Below, piece by piece: positions 55,599-64,000 of a stretch of DNA of 64,000 nucleotides; the first letter of the stretch is position 1; the number at the start of each line of letters is the position of its first letter. Under the pieces are notes generated by a model. It saw only the letters and a program-made list of their open reading frames with translations. It was not told the DNA's origin and did no database searches. A program made the position numbers and the translations under genes. The stretch is from Enterobacter soli ATCC BAA-2102 (GTDB lineage: Bacteria > Pseudomonadota > Gammaproteobacteria > Enterobacterales > Enterobacteriaceae), in assembly GCF_001654845.1 (NCBI RefSeq), contig NZ_LXES01000052.1:62001-126000 (forward strand). The letters run 5' to 3'.

Positions 55599-56699
55599 TT
55601 ATGCCTTATTCTGACGCCACCATTCAGCCAGCAGTACGCCGGTTGCAACGGAAACGTTGAGACTTTCGACATTACCGGTACCGTCGATAGACACGCTCAG
55701 ATCGGCACTCGACAGTGCAGCATCAGACAGACCATCACGCTCCTGGCCCAGCACCAGCACCATCTTACGCGGCAGCGTCGCTTTAAACAGCGGCGTACCG
55801 GCGTGGCTGGAGGTGGTCACAATGGAATAGCCCGCTTTGCGGAACTGCTCAATGGCATCCAGAACGCTATCACCGGTGATCGGCTGAACGTGCTCAGCAC
55901 CGCCTTCTGCGGTACGGATCGCCGCACCGGATTCCAGCAGCGCAGCGTCCTGTAACAGCACGCCTTTCACACCAAAGTGCGCGCAGCTACGCATCATCGC
56001 CCCCAGGTTATGCGGGTTGCCCACATCTTCCAGCGCCAGAACGCAATCATCGGCTTCAGCCTGGCTGACCCACTGCTGAACGGTTGTGCCGTTACGCTTT
56101 TTGATCAGGAAGCAGACGCCACCGTGGTGTTCGGTCCCGGACGCTTTGGTCAGCTCGGCATCATCAACCACATGGTAAGCTTTACGGTTCGCCGCCATCC
56201 AGCGCAGAGCTTCTTTAAAGCGTGGCGTTACGCTCTGAATAAACCAGGCGCGAACGATGCACTCAGGGCGGCTCTGGAACAGGGCCTGGCACGCATTCTC
56301 ACCGTACACGCGGGTCTCTTCCGCACGCTGACGGCGCAGCACTTCAGGGTCGATAAAGCTTTTACCGCTGATACCGCCGTGATCGGCCTTTTCTGGGGTC
56401 TCGTCGCCAGGGGCACGAGAAACGGTACGCCACGGGGACGAGCCATCACGTGAGAAATCATCGCGTGGACGATCATCGCGTTTGCGATCGTCACGTTTAC
56501 GGTCATCACGTTTGCGGTCATCACCGCGGTTATTTCTGTCATCGCGGGCGGGGCGACGGCCACCGTCTGCACGAGAAGACGCCGGACGCCCGCCACCTTT
56601 TCCGGTACGCGGATTTTGGGTGCGTTTATCAGAATCCTCATCACTGCGGACATACATCACTTTGACCTTGCCGCTTTTGTTCTTTAGTTCGTCGTTCAT
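55599..56699 (-). CDS. yfiF: SPOUT-family RNA methyltransferase YfiF
   Basis: 366 residues from MNDELKNKSG with GGAG upstream; E. coli has about 345. The C-terminal SPOUT domain has NPHNLGAMMRSC, VLGQERDGLSD and GNVESLNVSVATGVLL. The disordered N-terminus (about 50-85) is rich in Asp/Arg/Lys with three DDRKR repeats, longer than in E. coli. The RNA target is not established to my knowledge. Confidence 0.92.
   Translation of the reverse strand: MNDELKNKSGKVKVMYVRSDEDSDKRTQNPRTGKGGGRPASSRADGGRRPARDDRNNRGDDRKRDDRKRDDRKRDDRPRDDFSRDGSSPWRTVSRAPGDETPEKADHGGISGKSFIDPEVLRRQRAEETRVYGENACQALFQSRPECIVRAWFIQSVTPRFKEALRWMAANRKAYHVVDDAELTKASGTEHHGGVCFLIKKRNGTTVQQWVSQAEADDCVLALEDVGNPHNLGAMMRSCAHFGVKGVLLQDAALLESGAAIRTAEGGAEHVQPITGDSVLDAIEQFRKAGYSIVTTSSHAGTPLFKATLPRKMVLVLGQERDGLSDAALSSADLSVSIDGTGNVESLNVSVATGVLLAEWWRQNKA
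56457..56522 (-). repeat. 15-base tandem repeat in yfiF (DDRKR)
   Basis: About 4.4 units encoding DDRKR, DDRKR, DDRKR, DDRPR at residues 60-81. The units are nearly identical in DNA, as expected from slippage. Confidence 0.85.
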
Positions 56700-56835
56700 G
56701 CTTTTCTCCACCAGCGCTGCGCGAAGCGCGCAGATTACCCGATGTGCAAGCTCATAGCCATTATTTCGTACAAAAGCCTGCGACTATTGTTCTCATTGAA
56801 TAAAACGCATTGTCGTTTCAAACAGGCTCATTGAT

Positions 56836-56850
56836 AATATGTAACATATT
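56836..56850. promoter_or_regulatory. Palindrome upstream of trxC
   Basis: AATATGTAACATATT is a perfect 7+1+7 dyad, 55 bases before the trxC ATG. E. coli trxC is OxyR-controlled, but this dyad does not resemble the OxyR consensus, so its role is open. Confidence 0.35.
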
Positions 56851-56905
56851 AGAAACAAAATCGGCGTTCTGCCGCTCTGTCCCACAGCTCTATCAGAGGT
56901 TAGTT

Positions 56906-57325
56906 ATGAATACCGTATGTGCCAACTGTCAGGCTCTTAACCGCATTCCCGAAGACCGGATTGATGATGGTGCGAAGTGCGGGCGTTGCGGTCACGAATT
57001 GTTTGATGGCGATGTGATTAACGCGACGGGTGCTACGCTGGACAAACTCCTCAAGGATGATCTGCCTGTAGTGGTGGATTTCTGGGCACCATGGTGTGGC
57101 CCGTGCCGGAGTTTTGCGCCAATCTTTGAAGATGTTGCCGAAGAGCGCAGTGGTAAAATGCGTTTCGTGAAAGTTAACACCGAAGCGGAACGTGAGCTGA
57201 GCGCTCGCTTCCGTATCCGCAGCATCCCGACCATTATGATTTTCAAAAATGGCGAAGTGATCGACATGCTTAACGGCGCAGTTCCTAAGGCTCCATTTGA
57301 GAGCTGGCTGAACGAATCCGTGTAA
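56906..57325 (+). CDS. trxC: Thioredoxin 2
   Basis: 139 residues from MNTVCANCQ. An N-terminal zinc-binding domain with CANC and CGRC pairs precedes a thioredoxin fold with WCGPC. It reduces protein disulfides and is part of the oxidative-stress response. A longer frame exists upstream but lacks a ribosome site; the ATG at 56906 follows AGAGGT. Confidence 0.97.
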   Translation: MNTVCANCQALNRIPEDRIDDGAKCGRCGHELFDGDVINATGATLDKLLKDDLPVVVDFWAPWCGPCRSFAPIFEDVAEERSGKMRFVKVNTEAERELSARFRIRSIPTIMIFKNGEVIDMLNGAVPKAPFESWLNESV

Positions 57326-57394
57326 CAATCGCGGGGCACATCTTGTGCCCCGTACTTCCCTCTGCGAAAATGGTGTTTTTCCTGCATTTCGCCC

Positions 57395-58093
57395 ATGACT
57401 GATAACGCTGTTCTCCAATTGCGCGCTGAACGCCTTGCGCGTGCAACCCGCCCTTTTCTCGCTCGTGGCAACCGTATCCGCCGCTGTCAGCGCTGCCTGC
57501 TGCCGCTCAAGGTTTGCCTGTGTGAAACCCTCGCCCCTGCTGAAGCGCAAAGCCGTTTTTGCCTGGTCATGTTCGATACCGAACCCATGAAGCCCAGCAA
57601 TACGGGTCGGCTGATTGCGGATATTCTTCCGGAGACAATGGCATTTCAGTGGTCACGTACCGAACCGCCTCAGGCGCTGCTCGATCTGGTTGCCAGCGAT
57701 GAGTATCAACCGATGGTCGTTTTCCCGGCCTCTTATGTAGGAGAGAGCCGTCAGGTGCTGTCCGCACCGCCTTCCGGTAAGCCGCCGCTCTTCATTATGC
57801 TGGATGGCACCTGGACGGAAGCGCGAAAAATGTTCCGCAAAAGTCCTTATCTTGATGCGCTGCCGGTGATTTCAGTCGATCTTTCACGTGTATCTGCCTA
57901 CCGGTTGCGTGAAGCGCACGCTGAGGGACAATACTGCACCGCAGAAGTGGCCATTGCCCTGTTGGATCTTGCCGGCGATACGTCAGCGGCTACTGCACTG
58001 GGCGACCATTTTTCCCGTTTTCGCGAGCGCTACCTGGCAGGAAAAACCATTCATAAGGGCAGTGTCACAGCAGACGAAGCAGAAAGCGTTTAA
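57395..58093 (+). CDS. tapT: tRNA-uridine aminocarboxypropyltransferase TapT
   Basis: 232 residues. The DTW-family motif LDGTW and the Cys cluster RRCQRCLLPLKVCLC are visible. It adds the aminocarboxypropyl group to U47 of tRNAs (acp3U47) using S-adenosylmethionine. It lies 35 bases upstream of patZ. Confidence 0.93.
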   Translation: MTDNAVLQLRAERLARATRPFLARGNRIRRCQRCLLPLKVCLCETLAPAEAQSRFCLVMFDTEPMKPSNTGRLIADILPETMAFQWSRTEPPQALLDLVASDEYQPMVVFPASYVGESRQVLSAPPSGKPPLFIMLDGTWTEARKMFRKSPYLDALPVISVDLSRVSAYRLREAHAEGQYCTAEVAIALLDLAGDTSAATALGDHFSRFRERYLAGKTIHKGSVTADEAESV

Positions 58094-58128
58094 AATCATC
58101 AGGTCACTCGTATCTACTGGAGACTTGC

Positions 58129-60792
58129 ATGAGTCAGCGAGGCCTGGAAGCGTTACTGCGCCCTAAATCCATTGCCGTTATCGGTGCGTCAATGAAGCCT
58201 GATCGTGCAGGTTATCTGATGATGCGTAATTTACTGGCCGGTGGATTTAATGGCCCCGTGTTACCGGTTACGCCCTCCTGGAAAGCGGTTCAGGGTGTAC
58301 TGGCATGGCCCGATGTGCAGAGCCTGCCTTTTGTGCCGGACCTTGCCGTGCTGTGTACAAACGCGAAACGTAACCTGGACCTGCTTGAGTCACTTGGCCA
58401 GAAAGGATGTAAAACCTGCATTATCCTCTCTTCTCCTCCTGAACAGCAGCCTGAACTTCTGGCCTGCGCCAGCCGGTATCAGATGCGCATTCTCGGCCCA
58501 AACAGCCTCGGTTTGCTGGCGCCATGGCAGGGCCTGAATGCCAGTTTTTCCCCCGTTCCGATTCGCAAAGGCAAGCTGGCGTTTATTTCCCAGTCAGCGG
58601 CTGTATCAAATACCATCCTCGACTGGGCGCAGCAGCGCGAAATGGGATTCTCCTACTTCATCGCGCTGGGTGACAGCCTGGATATTGATGTCGATGAGCT
58701 GCTGGATTTCCTGGCCAGAGACAGCAAAACCAGCGCGATTTTGCTCTACCTTGAACATTTAAGCGATGCCCGCCGTTTTGTCTCAGCAGCCCGTAGCGCA
58801 TCGCGTAATAAACCGATTCTGGTCATCAAAAGTGGCCGTAGCCCGGCCGCACAACGGCTTCTGCACTCACATTCTGGTATGGATCCTGCGTGGGATGCCG
58901 CCATTCAGCGTGCAGGTTTGCTGCGTGTTCAGGATACGCATGAGCTTTTTTCCGCGGTTGAAACGCTGAGCCATATGCGCCCGTTGCGCGGTGAGAAATT
59001 AATGATAGTCAGCAATGGCGCAGCACCTGCCGCGCTGGCTCTGGACGAACTGTGGCTACGTAACGGCAAACTGGCGACGCTCAGTGAGGAGACGCTCCAG
59101 CGCCTGCGTGATGCTCTGCCGACAAGCGTTTCACCCGGCAATCCGCTGGATTTGCGCGATGATGCCAGCAGCGAGCGTTACATTAAAGCCATCTCTATCT
59201 TGCTGGATAGCCAGGATTTTGATGCGCTGATGATCATTCATTCGCCAAGTGCCGCGGCCCCCGGCAGCGAAAGTGCGCGAGGGCTTATCGAGGCGGTTCG
59301 ACATCATCCTCGCGGGAAATATGTCACGCTGTTAACCAACTGGTGTGGGGAGTTTTCATCGCAGGAAGCACGGCGGCTGTTTAGCGAAGCCGGGCTTCCA
59401 ACCTATCGTACCCCGGAAGGGACCATCACCGCGTTTATGCATATGGTGGAATATCGTCGTAACCAGAAGCAGCTGCGCGAAACACCGGCGTTACCGGGTA
59501 ATCTGGCGGGGAATACCGTTGATGTGCGCAGGTTGTTGCAACGGGCCATTGAGGAAGGTGCAACGTCGCTGGACACCCATGAAGTGCAGCCGATTCTCGG
59601 CAGCTATGGACTCCACACCTTGCCCACCTGGATTGCCAGCGACAGCGCAGAGGCCGTTCATATCGCCGAGCAAATTGGTTACCCGGTTGCACTGAAACTG
59701 CGCTCGCCGGACATACCGCATAAGTCTGATATTCAGGGTGTTATGTTGTATCTACGCACCGCTGCGGAAGTACAGCAGGCCGCAGACGCCATTTTCGATC
59801 GGGTAAAAATGGCCTGGCCGCAGGCGAGGATCCACGGTTTACTGGTGCAAAGTATGGCTAACCGCGCTGGCGCCCAGGAATTACGGGTGGTGGTTGAACA
59901 TGACCCGGTCTTTGGCCCGCTGATTATGCTGGGTGAAGGCGGTGTGGAATGGCGACCTGAAGAGCAGGCAGTGGTCGCCCTGCCACCACTGAACATGAAT
60001 CTGGCGCGCTATCTGGTTATTCAGGCCATTAAAAGCAAGAAAATCCGCGGACGAAGTGCGCTGCGCCCGCTGGACATCGCCGGACTCAGCCAGTTTTTGG
60101 TACAGGTTTCGAACCTGATTGTTGATTGTGCTGAAATTCAGCGCCTGGATATTCATCCGCTGCTGGCTTCTGGCAATGAATTTACCGCCCTGGACGTCAC
60201 GCTGGATATTGCTCCCTTTAAAGGTGACAGCGAAAGCCGGCTCGCCATTCGTCCTTACCCGCTGCAACTTGAAGAATGGGTGGAAATGAAGAACGGCGAA
60301 CGCGTGCTGTTCCGCCCTATCCTGCCAGAAGACGAACCGCAGCTGCGGGTGTTTATCTCGCAAGTAACGAAAGAGGATCTCTACTATCGCTACTTCAGTG
60401 AAATCAACGAATTTACCCATGAAGATTTAGCCAACATGACCCAGATCGACTACGATCGTGAAATGGCATTTGTTGCTGTTCGTCGTGTTGAAGCAGAGGA
60501 AGAGATCCTGGGTGTTACGCGGGCGATCTCTGATCCTGATAACGTCGATGCGGAGTTTGCCGTGCTGGTACGTTCCGATCTGAAAGGGCTGGGTCTGGGC
60601 AGACGCCTGCTGGAAAAACTCATCAGTTATACGCGCGATCACGGATTGTTACGCCTGAATGGCATTACTATGCCTAACAATCGTGGCATGGTCACTCTGG
60701 CGCGAAAACTTGGTTTTGACGTTGATGTCCAACTTGAGGAAGGTATTGTTTCACTGACTCTCGGTCTGAATTCGGCGGATAAACAAGAGTAA
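58129..60792 (+). CDS. patZ: Protein lysine acetyltransferase PatZ
   Basis: 887 residues. An N-terminal NDP-forming acyl-CoA synthetase-like part (CoA-binding about 1-130, ligase and ATP-grasp to about 700) is fused to a C-terminal GNAT domain (about 725-880, with GLGLGRRLLEKL). It acetylates lysines in central enzymes such as Acs. The synthetase part is regarded as regulatory. The ATG follows CTGGAGACTTGC. Confidence 0.96.
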   Translation: MSQRGLEALLRPKSIAVIGASMKPDRAGYLMMRNLLAGGFNGPVLPVTPSWKAVQGVLAWPDVQSLPFVPDLAVLCTNAKRNLDLLESLGQKGCKTCIILSSPPEQQPELLACASRYQMRILGPNSLGLLAPWQGLNASFSPVPIRKGKLAFISQSAAVSNTILDWAQQREMGFSYFIALGDSLDIDVDELLDFLARDSKTSAILLYLEHLSDARRFVSAARSASRNKPILVIKSGRSPAAQRLLHSHSGMDPAWDAAIQRAGLLRVQDTHELFSAVETLSHMRPLRGEKLMIVSNGAAPAALALDELWLRNGKLATLSEETLQRLRDALPTSVSPGNPLDLRDDASSERYIKAISILLDSQDFDALMIIHSPSAAAPGSESARGLIEAVRHHPRGKYVTLLTNWCGEFSSQEARRLFSEAGLPTYRTPEGTITAFMHMVEYRRNQKQLRETPALPGNLAGNTVDVRRLLQRAIEEGATSLDTHEVQPILGSYGLHTLPTWIASDSAEAVHIAEQIGYPVALKLRSPDIPHKSDIQGVMLYLRTAAEVQQAADAIFDRVKMAWPQARIHGLLVQSMANRAGAQELRVVVEHDPVFGPLIMLGEGGVEWRPEEQAVVALPPLNMNLARYLVIQAIKSKKIRGRSALRPLDIAGLSQFLVQVSNLIVDCAEIQRLDIHPLLASGNEFTALDVTLDIAPFKGDSESRLAIRPYPLQLEEWVEMKNGERVLFRPILPEDEPQLRVFISQVTKEDLYYRYFSEINEFTHEDLANMTQIDYDREMAFVAVRRVEAEEEILGVTRAISDPDNVDAEFAVLVRSDLKGLGLGRRLLEKLISYTRDHGLLRLNGITMPNNRGMVTLARKLGFDVDVQLEEGIVSLTLGLNSADKQE

Positions 60793-60902
60793 CCTACTGG
60801 AAATGTTAACCACTTTGGATGGTACTGGTGGTATCATTGTCCGCTTATGTTGTTTGCCTGGTACAGACAACCCTTCAATGAACAGAGAAGAAACGCACTG
60901 TG

Positions 60903-62258
60903 ATGTTGTCAAAATTTAAGCGTAATAAACATCAACAACACCTTGCTCAACTACCGAAGATTTCTCAGTCAGTTGATGATGTAGAGTTCTTTTATGCTCC
61001 CGCTCATTTTCGGGAGACGCTTCTGGAAAAGATTGCCAGCGCCACGCGACGCATTTGCATTGTGGCTCTTTATCTCGAACAAGATGAAGGTGGCCGCGGG
61101 ATCCTGAACGCGCTTTATGAAGCAAAACGTCTTCGTCCAGAGCTGGATGTACGTGTGCTGGTTGACTGGCACCGTGCACAACGCGGCCGTATTGGCGCCG
61201 CGGCTTCTAACACCAACGCAGACTGGTATTGCCGAACTGCCCAGGAAAACCCGGGAATTAATATCCCGGTATATGGCGTTCCCGTAAATACGCGCGAAGC
61301 GCTTGGCGTACTGCATTTCAAAGGTTTCATCATCGACGACAGCGTGCTGTATAGCGGCGCGAGCCTGAATGATGTTTACCTGCACCAGCTCGATAAATAT
61401 CGTTACGACCGCTACCATCTGATTCGTAACCCACAGATGGCTGACATCATGTTCAACTGGGTTGATAAGAATCTGGTACATGGGCGTGGCGTGAATCGTC
61501 TGGATAATCCTCACCGTCCCAAGAGCCCGGAAATTAAAAACGACGTTCGTCTCTTCCGCCAGGAATTACGTGACGCGATTTATCATTTTCAGGGTGATGC
61601 AAACAACGAGCAGTTATCTGTCACACCGCTGGTTGGGCTGGGCAAGTCGAGCCTGCTGAATAAGACCATCTTCCATCTGATGCCGTGTGCCGATCAGAAA
61701 CTCACGATCTGTACCCCTTACTTCAACCTGCCGGCTGTGCTGGTGCGTAACATCATTCAGCTGTTGCGTGATGGTAAGAAGGTCGAAATCATCGTGGGTG
61801 ATAAAACCGCTAACGACTTTTTTATCCCGGAAGATCAGCCGTTCAAAATCATCGGTGCGTTGCCTTATCTCTATGAGATTAACCTGCGCCGTTTCCTGAG
61901 TCGTTTACAGTACTATGTCAACACTGACCAGCTGGTCGTGCGCCTGTGGAAAGATGAAGACAATACCTATCACCTGAAAGGGATGTGGGTAGATGATGAG
62001 TGGATGCTGCTGACAGGTAATAACCTGAACCCGCGCGCCTGGCGCCTGGATCTGGAAAATGCCATTCTGATCCACGATCCGCAGCATGAACTAGCCGCGA
62101 AACGTGAGCGCGAACTGGATTTGATTCGCACGCATACCACTGTGGTACGTCACTATCGCGATCTGCAAAGCATTGCTGATTATCCGGTGAAAGTCCGCAA
62201 GCTCATCCGCCGTTTGCGTCGGATCCGAATTGACCGCCTTATTAGCCGCATTCTGTAA
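60903..62258 (+). CDS. pssA: CDP-diacylglycerol-serine O-phosphatidyltransferase
   Basis: 451 residues from MLSKFKRNK; a GTG directly before the ATG is not needed. Two HKD phosphatidyltransferase motifs: HFKGFIIDD (His138, Lys140, Asp145) and YHLKGMWVDD further on. It makes phosphatidylserine at the membrane, the precursor of phosphatidylethanolamine. The C-terminus is strongly basic. Confidence 0.98.
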   Translation: MLSKFKRNKHQQHLAQLPKISQSVDDVEFFYAPAHFRETLLEKIASATRRICIVALYLEQDEGGRGILNALYEAKRLRPELDVRVLVDWHRAQRGRIGAAASNTNADWYCRTAQENPGINIPVYGVPVNTREALGVLHFKGFIIDDSVLYSGASLNDVYLHQLDKYRYDRYHLIRNPQMADIMFNWVDKNLVHGRGVNRLDNPHRPKSPEIKNDVRLFRQELRDAIYHFQGDANNEQLSVTPLVGLGKSSLLNKTIFHLMPCADQKLTICTPYFNLPAVLVRNIIQLLRDGKKVEIIVGDKTANDFFIPEDQPFKIIGALPYLYEINLRRFLSRLQYYVNTDQLVVRLWKDEDNTYHLKGMWVDDEWMLLTGNNLNPRAWRLDLENAILIHDPQHELAAKRERELDLIRTHTTVVRHYRDLQSIADYPVKVRKLIRRLRRIRIDRLISRIL

Positions 62259-62263
62259 CACGA

Positions 62264-62290
62264 GGCCCTGTCAACGACAGGGTTTTTTTT
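62264..62290 (+). terminator. Intrinsic terminator after pssA
   Basis: CCCTGTC (62266-62272) and GACAGGG (62276-62282) followed by eight T. Confidence 0.93.
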
Positions 62291-62302
62291 ATGGAGCTCA
62301 CT

Positions 62303-62626
62303 GTGCGTATTCCTCTGCTGCTTACAATCCTCTGTCTGACCGGATGTAGCCATATGGCTAACGATAACTGGTATGGTCAGGACAAGGCGCAGCACTTTAT
62401 CGCCTCCGCAATGTTGTCCGCTGCGGGCAATGAGTATGCACAACATCAGGGTTACAGCCGGGATCGTAGCGCAGCGATTGGTTTCATGTTCTCTGTAAGC
62501 CTGGGGGCATCCAAAGAATTGTGGGATAGCCGCCCGGCAGGGAGCGGCTGGAGCTGGAAAGATTTCGCGTGGGATGTCGCTGGGGCAACCACCGGCTATG
62601 CCGTGTGGCAGATGGCACATTATTAA
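62303..62626 (+). CDS. yfiM: YfiM, small lipoprotein
   Basis: 107 residues from GTG 62303, which has GGAG six bases upstream; an ATG at 62291 sits right on the terminator tail with no ribosome site. The signal MRIPLLLTILCLTGC ends in lipobox LTGC. It has the same length as E. coli YfiM. The core GQDKAQHF and SLGASKELWDSR are conserved. Function unknown. Its end overlaps convergent kgtP by four bases. Confidence 0.9.
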   Translation: MRIPLLLTILCLTGCSHMANDNWYGQDKAQHFIASAMLSAAGNEYAQHQGYSRDRSAAIGFMFSVSLGASKELWDSRPAGSGWSWKDFAWDVAGATTGYAVWQMAHY

Positions 62627-63918
62627 AGGCGGATCCCCTTCCCTTTACGGTGCAGCATCAGAGAAACAATAAAGGCCAGCGCCCCCATGACGGTGACATA
62701 CCAGAAGAAGGTCGTTTCACTTCCCCACGATTTGAGTGACAGTGCGACATATTCAGCTGAGCCGCCAAACAGTGCGTTAGCCACCGCGTAAGAGAGGCCA
62801 ACCCCCAGAGCACGCACCTGTGCCGGGAACATTTCCGCTTTTAATATCCCGCTGATAGAGGTGTAGAAACTGACTATCACCATTGCCAGCATAACGAGGG
62901 CAAAAGCTGCATAAGGTGAGGACACATGCTGAAGTGCGGACAAAATGGGCACGGTACATAACGCGGACATTCCGCCAAAAATCAGCATCGACGTGCGCCG
63001 ACCAATTTTATCAGAGAGCGCACCAATCACCGGTTGTATCAGCATAAAGACAAACAGCGCCACGGTCATCACCACACTGGCGACGTTCGCGTGCATTCCC
63101 GTTGTATTCACCAGGTACTTTTGCATATAGGTAGTGAAGGTGTAAAAGCTCAGCGAGCCCCCGGCGGTGAAGCCCAGCACCATCAGAAATGCTTTACGGT
63201 TACGCCATAAGCCTTTGAATGAACCGGCTTCTTTTAACGCCCTGACTTCCTGTTGCGATGTTTCATCTAACTGCCGACGAAGCCAAAGCGCAACGATCGC
63301 CAGTACTGCTCCCATAGCAAAGGGGATCCGCCATCCCCAGGCGTGTAGCTGTTCATCGGTCAGGATCTGCTGAAGGATCACCACGACAAGGATCGCCAAA
63401 AGTTGGCCGCCAATGAGAGTGACATACTGGAAAGATGCGTAGAATCCTTTACGACCTTCGAGCGCAATTTCACTCATGTAAGTCGCGCTGGTGCCGTATT
63501 CCCCGCCAACTGAAAGCCCCTGGAATAAGCGAGCCAGTAACAGCAGCGCCGGTGCCCATGTACCAATTGCGTCGTAACCTGGTAAGCAGGCAATCACCAG
63601 CGAACCAAAGCACATCATGCATACCGAGATCAGCATTGAGACTTTACGGCCACGACGATCGGCGATTCGGCCGAACAGCCAGCCACCAATTGGGCGCATC
63701 AGGAACCCAGCGGCAAAAACGCCCGCAGTTTGCAGTAGCTGTGTGGTTGTGTTGCCGGACGGGAAGAAAATGTGAGCGAAATAGAGCGAACAGAACGAAT
63801 AGACGTAGAAGTCGAACCATTCAACCAGATTACCTGAAGAGGCGCTGACGATTGCCCATACTCTTCGGCGGGTATCACTGTTAACCAGCGTCCCGTGTGA
63901 TGTGATGTTTTCTGTCAT
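62623..63918 (-). CDS. kgtP: Alpha-ketoglutarate permease
   Basis: 431 residues, MFS with 12 hydrophobic segments and the metabolite:H+ symporter motifs GRIADRRGRK and SVGGEYG. It imports 2-oxoglutarate with protons. The 82 bases upstream of its start, to the window edge, show no clear promoter. Confidence 0.95.
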   Translation of the reverse strand: MTENITSHGTLVNSDTRRRVWAIVSASSGNLVEWFDFYVYSFCSLYFAHIFFPSGNTTTQLLQTAGVFAAGFLMRPIGGWLFGRIADRRGRKVSMLISVCMMCFGSLVIACLPGYDAIGTWAPALLLLARLFQGLSVGGEYGTSATYMSEIALEGRKGFYASFQYVTLIGGQLLAILVVVILQQILTDEQLHAWGWRIPFAMGAVLAIVALWLRRQLDETSQQEVRALKEAGSFKGLWRNRKAFLMVLGFTAGGSLSFYTFTTYMQKYLVNTTGMHANVASVVMTVALFVFMLIQPVIGALSDKIGRRTSMLIFGGMSALCTVPILSALQHVSSPYAAFALVMLAMVIVSFYTSISGILKAEMFPAQVRALGVGLSYAVANALFGGSAEYVALSLKSWGSETTFFWYVTVMGALAFIVSLMLHRKGKGIRL

Positions 63919-64000
63919 TATGATTATGCTCCTGCCATCTACAGCGGCGTGTTGAGCCTAAGAGACTCAATTGCTTCGTAAATGAAATGTTATAATTTTG

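Noticed and set aside
56457..56522. CRISPR-like repeats
   Set aside because: The 15-base units are contiguous and in frame in yfiF, with no spacers.

Overview
The window is a stretch of core chromosome from an enterobacterium close to Enterobacter, Klebsiella, Citrobacter or Escherichia. Nearly all genes are recognisable orthologues of E. coli genes, in the order of the 54-58 min region from yfhM to kgtP. GC content, ERIC elements, REP-type repeats and extra PTS genes fit an Enterobacter-like genome. The species cannot be fixed from this sequence alone. No phage, insertion sequence, CRISPR array, tRNA or rRNA was seen.

Layout. 1-8.8 kb: the start of yfhM (alpha-2-macroglobulin lipoprotein), then an accessory alpha-glucoside PTS pair (aglA-aglB type), sseA, an RpiR-type regulator and sseB. 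8.8-16 kb: pepB and the complete iron-sulfur operon iscRSUA-hscBA-fdx-iscX. It has two tandem IscR boxes in front and an ERIC element between iscR and iscS. 16-22.6 kb: trmJ, suhB, an accessory DUF1007 plus NicO metal-transporter pair, csiE, hcaT without its hca operon, and yphA. 22.7-36.8 kb: glyA and hmp (PurR and NsrR sites), glnB, the qseG-containing glrK/glrR operon, the small RNA glmY with a sigma-54 promoter and three GlrR sites, purL, mltF, tadA and pgpC. 36.8-40 kb: a MurNAc-type module murP-murQ divergent from the RpiR-type gene yfhH. 40-47 kb: yfhL and the lepA-lepB and rnc-era-recO-pdxJ-acpS clusters, with a second ERIC directly in front of recO. 47-50 kb: the envelope-stress operon rpoE-rseABC with its sigma-E promoter. 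50-64 kb: nadB, trmN6, srmB, grcA, ung, yfiF, trxC, tapT, patZ, pssA, yfiM and kgtP.

How the genes work together. Several control loops can be read from DNA sites: IscR on isc, GlrR on glmY, PurR on glyA and purL, NsrR on hmp, NadR on nadB, FNR on grcA, sigma-E on rpoE, and a leader stem in rnc that RNase III probably cleaves. The accessory parts are two sugar-PTS modules without their own IIA domain, which probably borrow EIIA-Glc, and a metal-transport pair.

No wholly new system was found. The most unusual points are: the rpoE leader frame matching rseD is interrupted by an in-frame TGA; ERIC elements sit inside two essential operons at junctions where RNA processing matters; murQ-murP lies beside yfhH, which suggests a role for that orphan regulator; and sseA is caught inside the alpha-glucoside locus.
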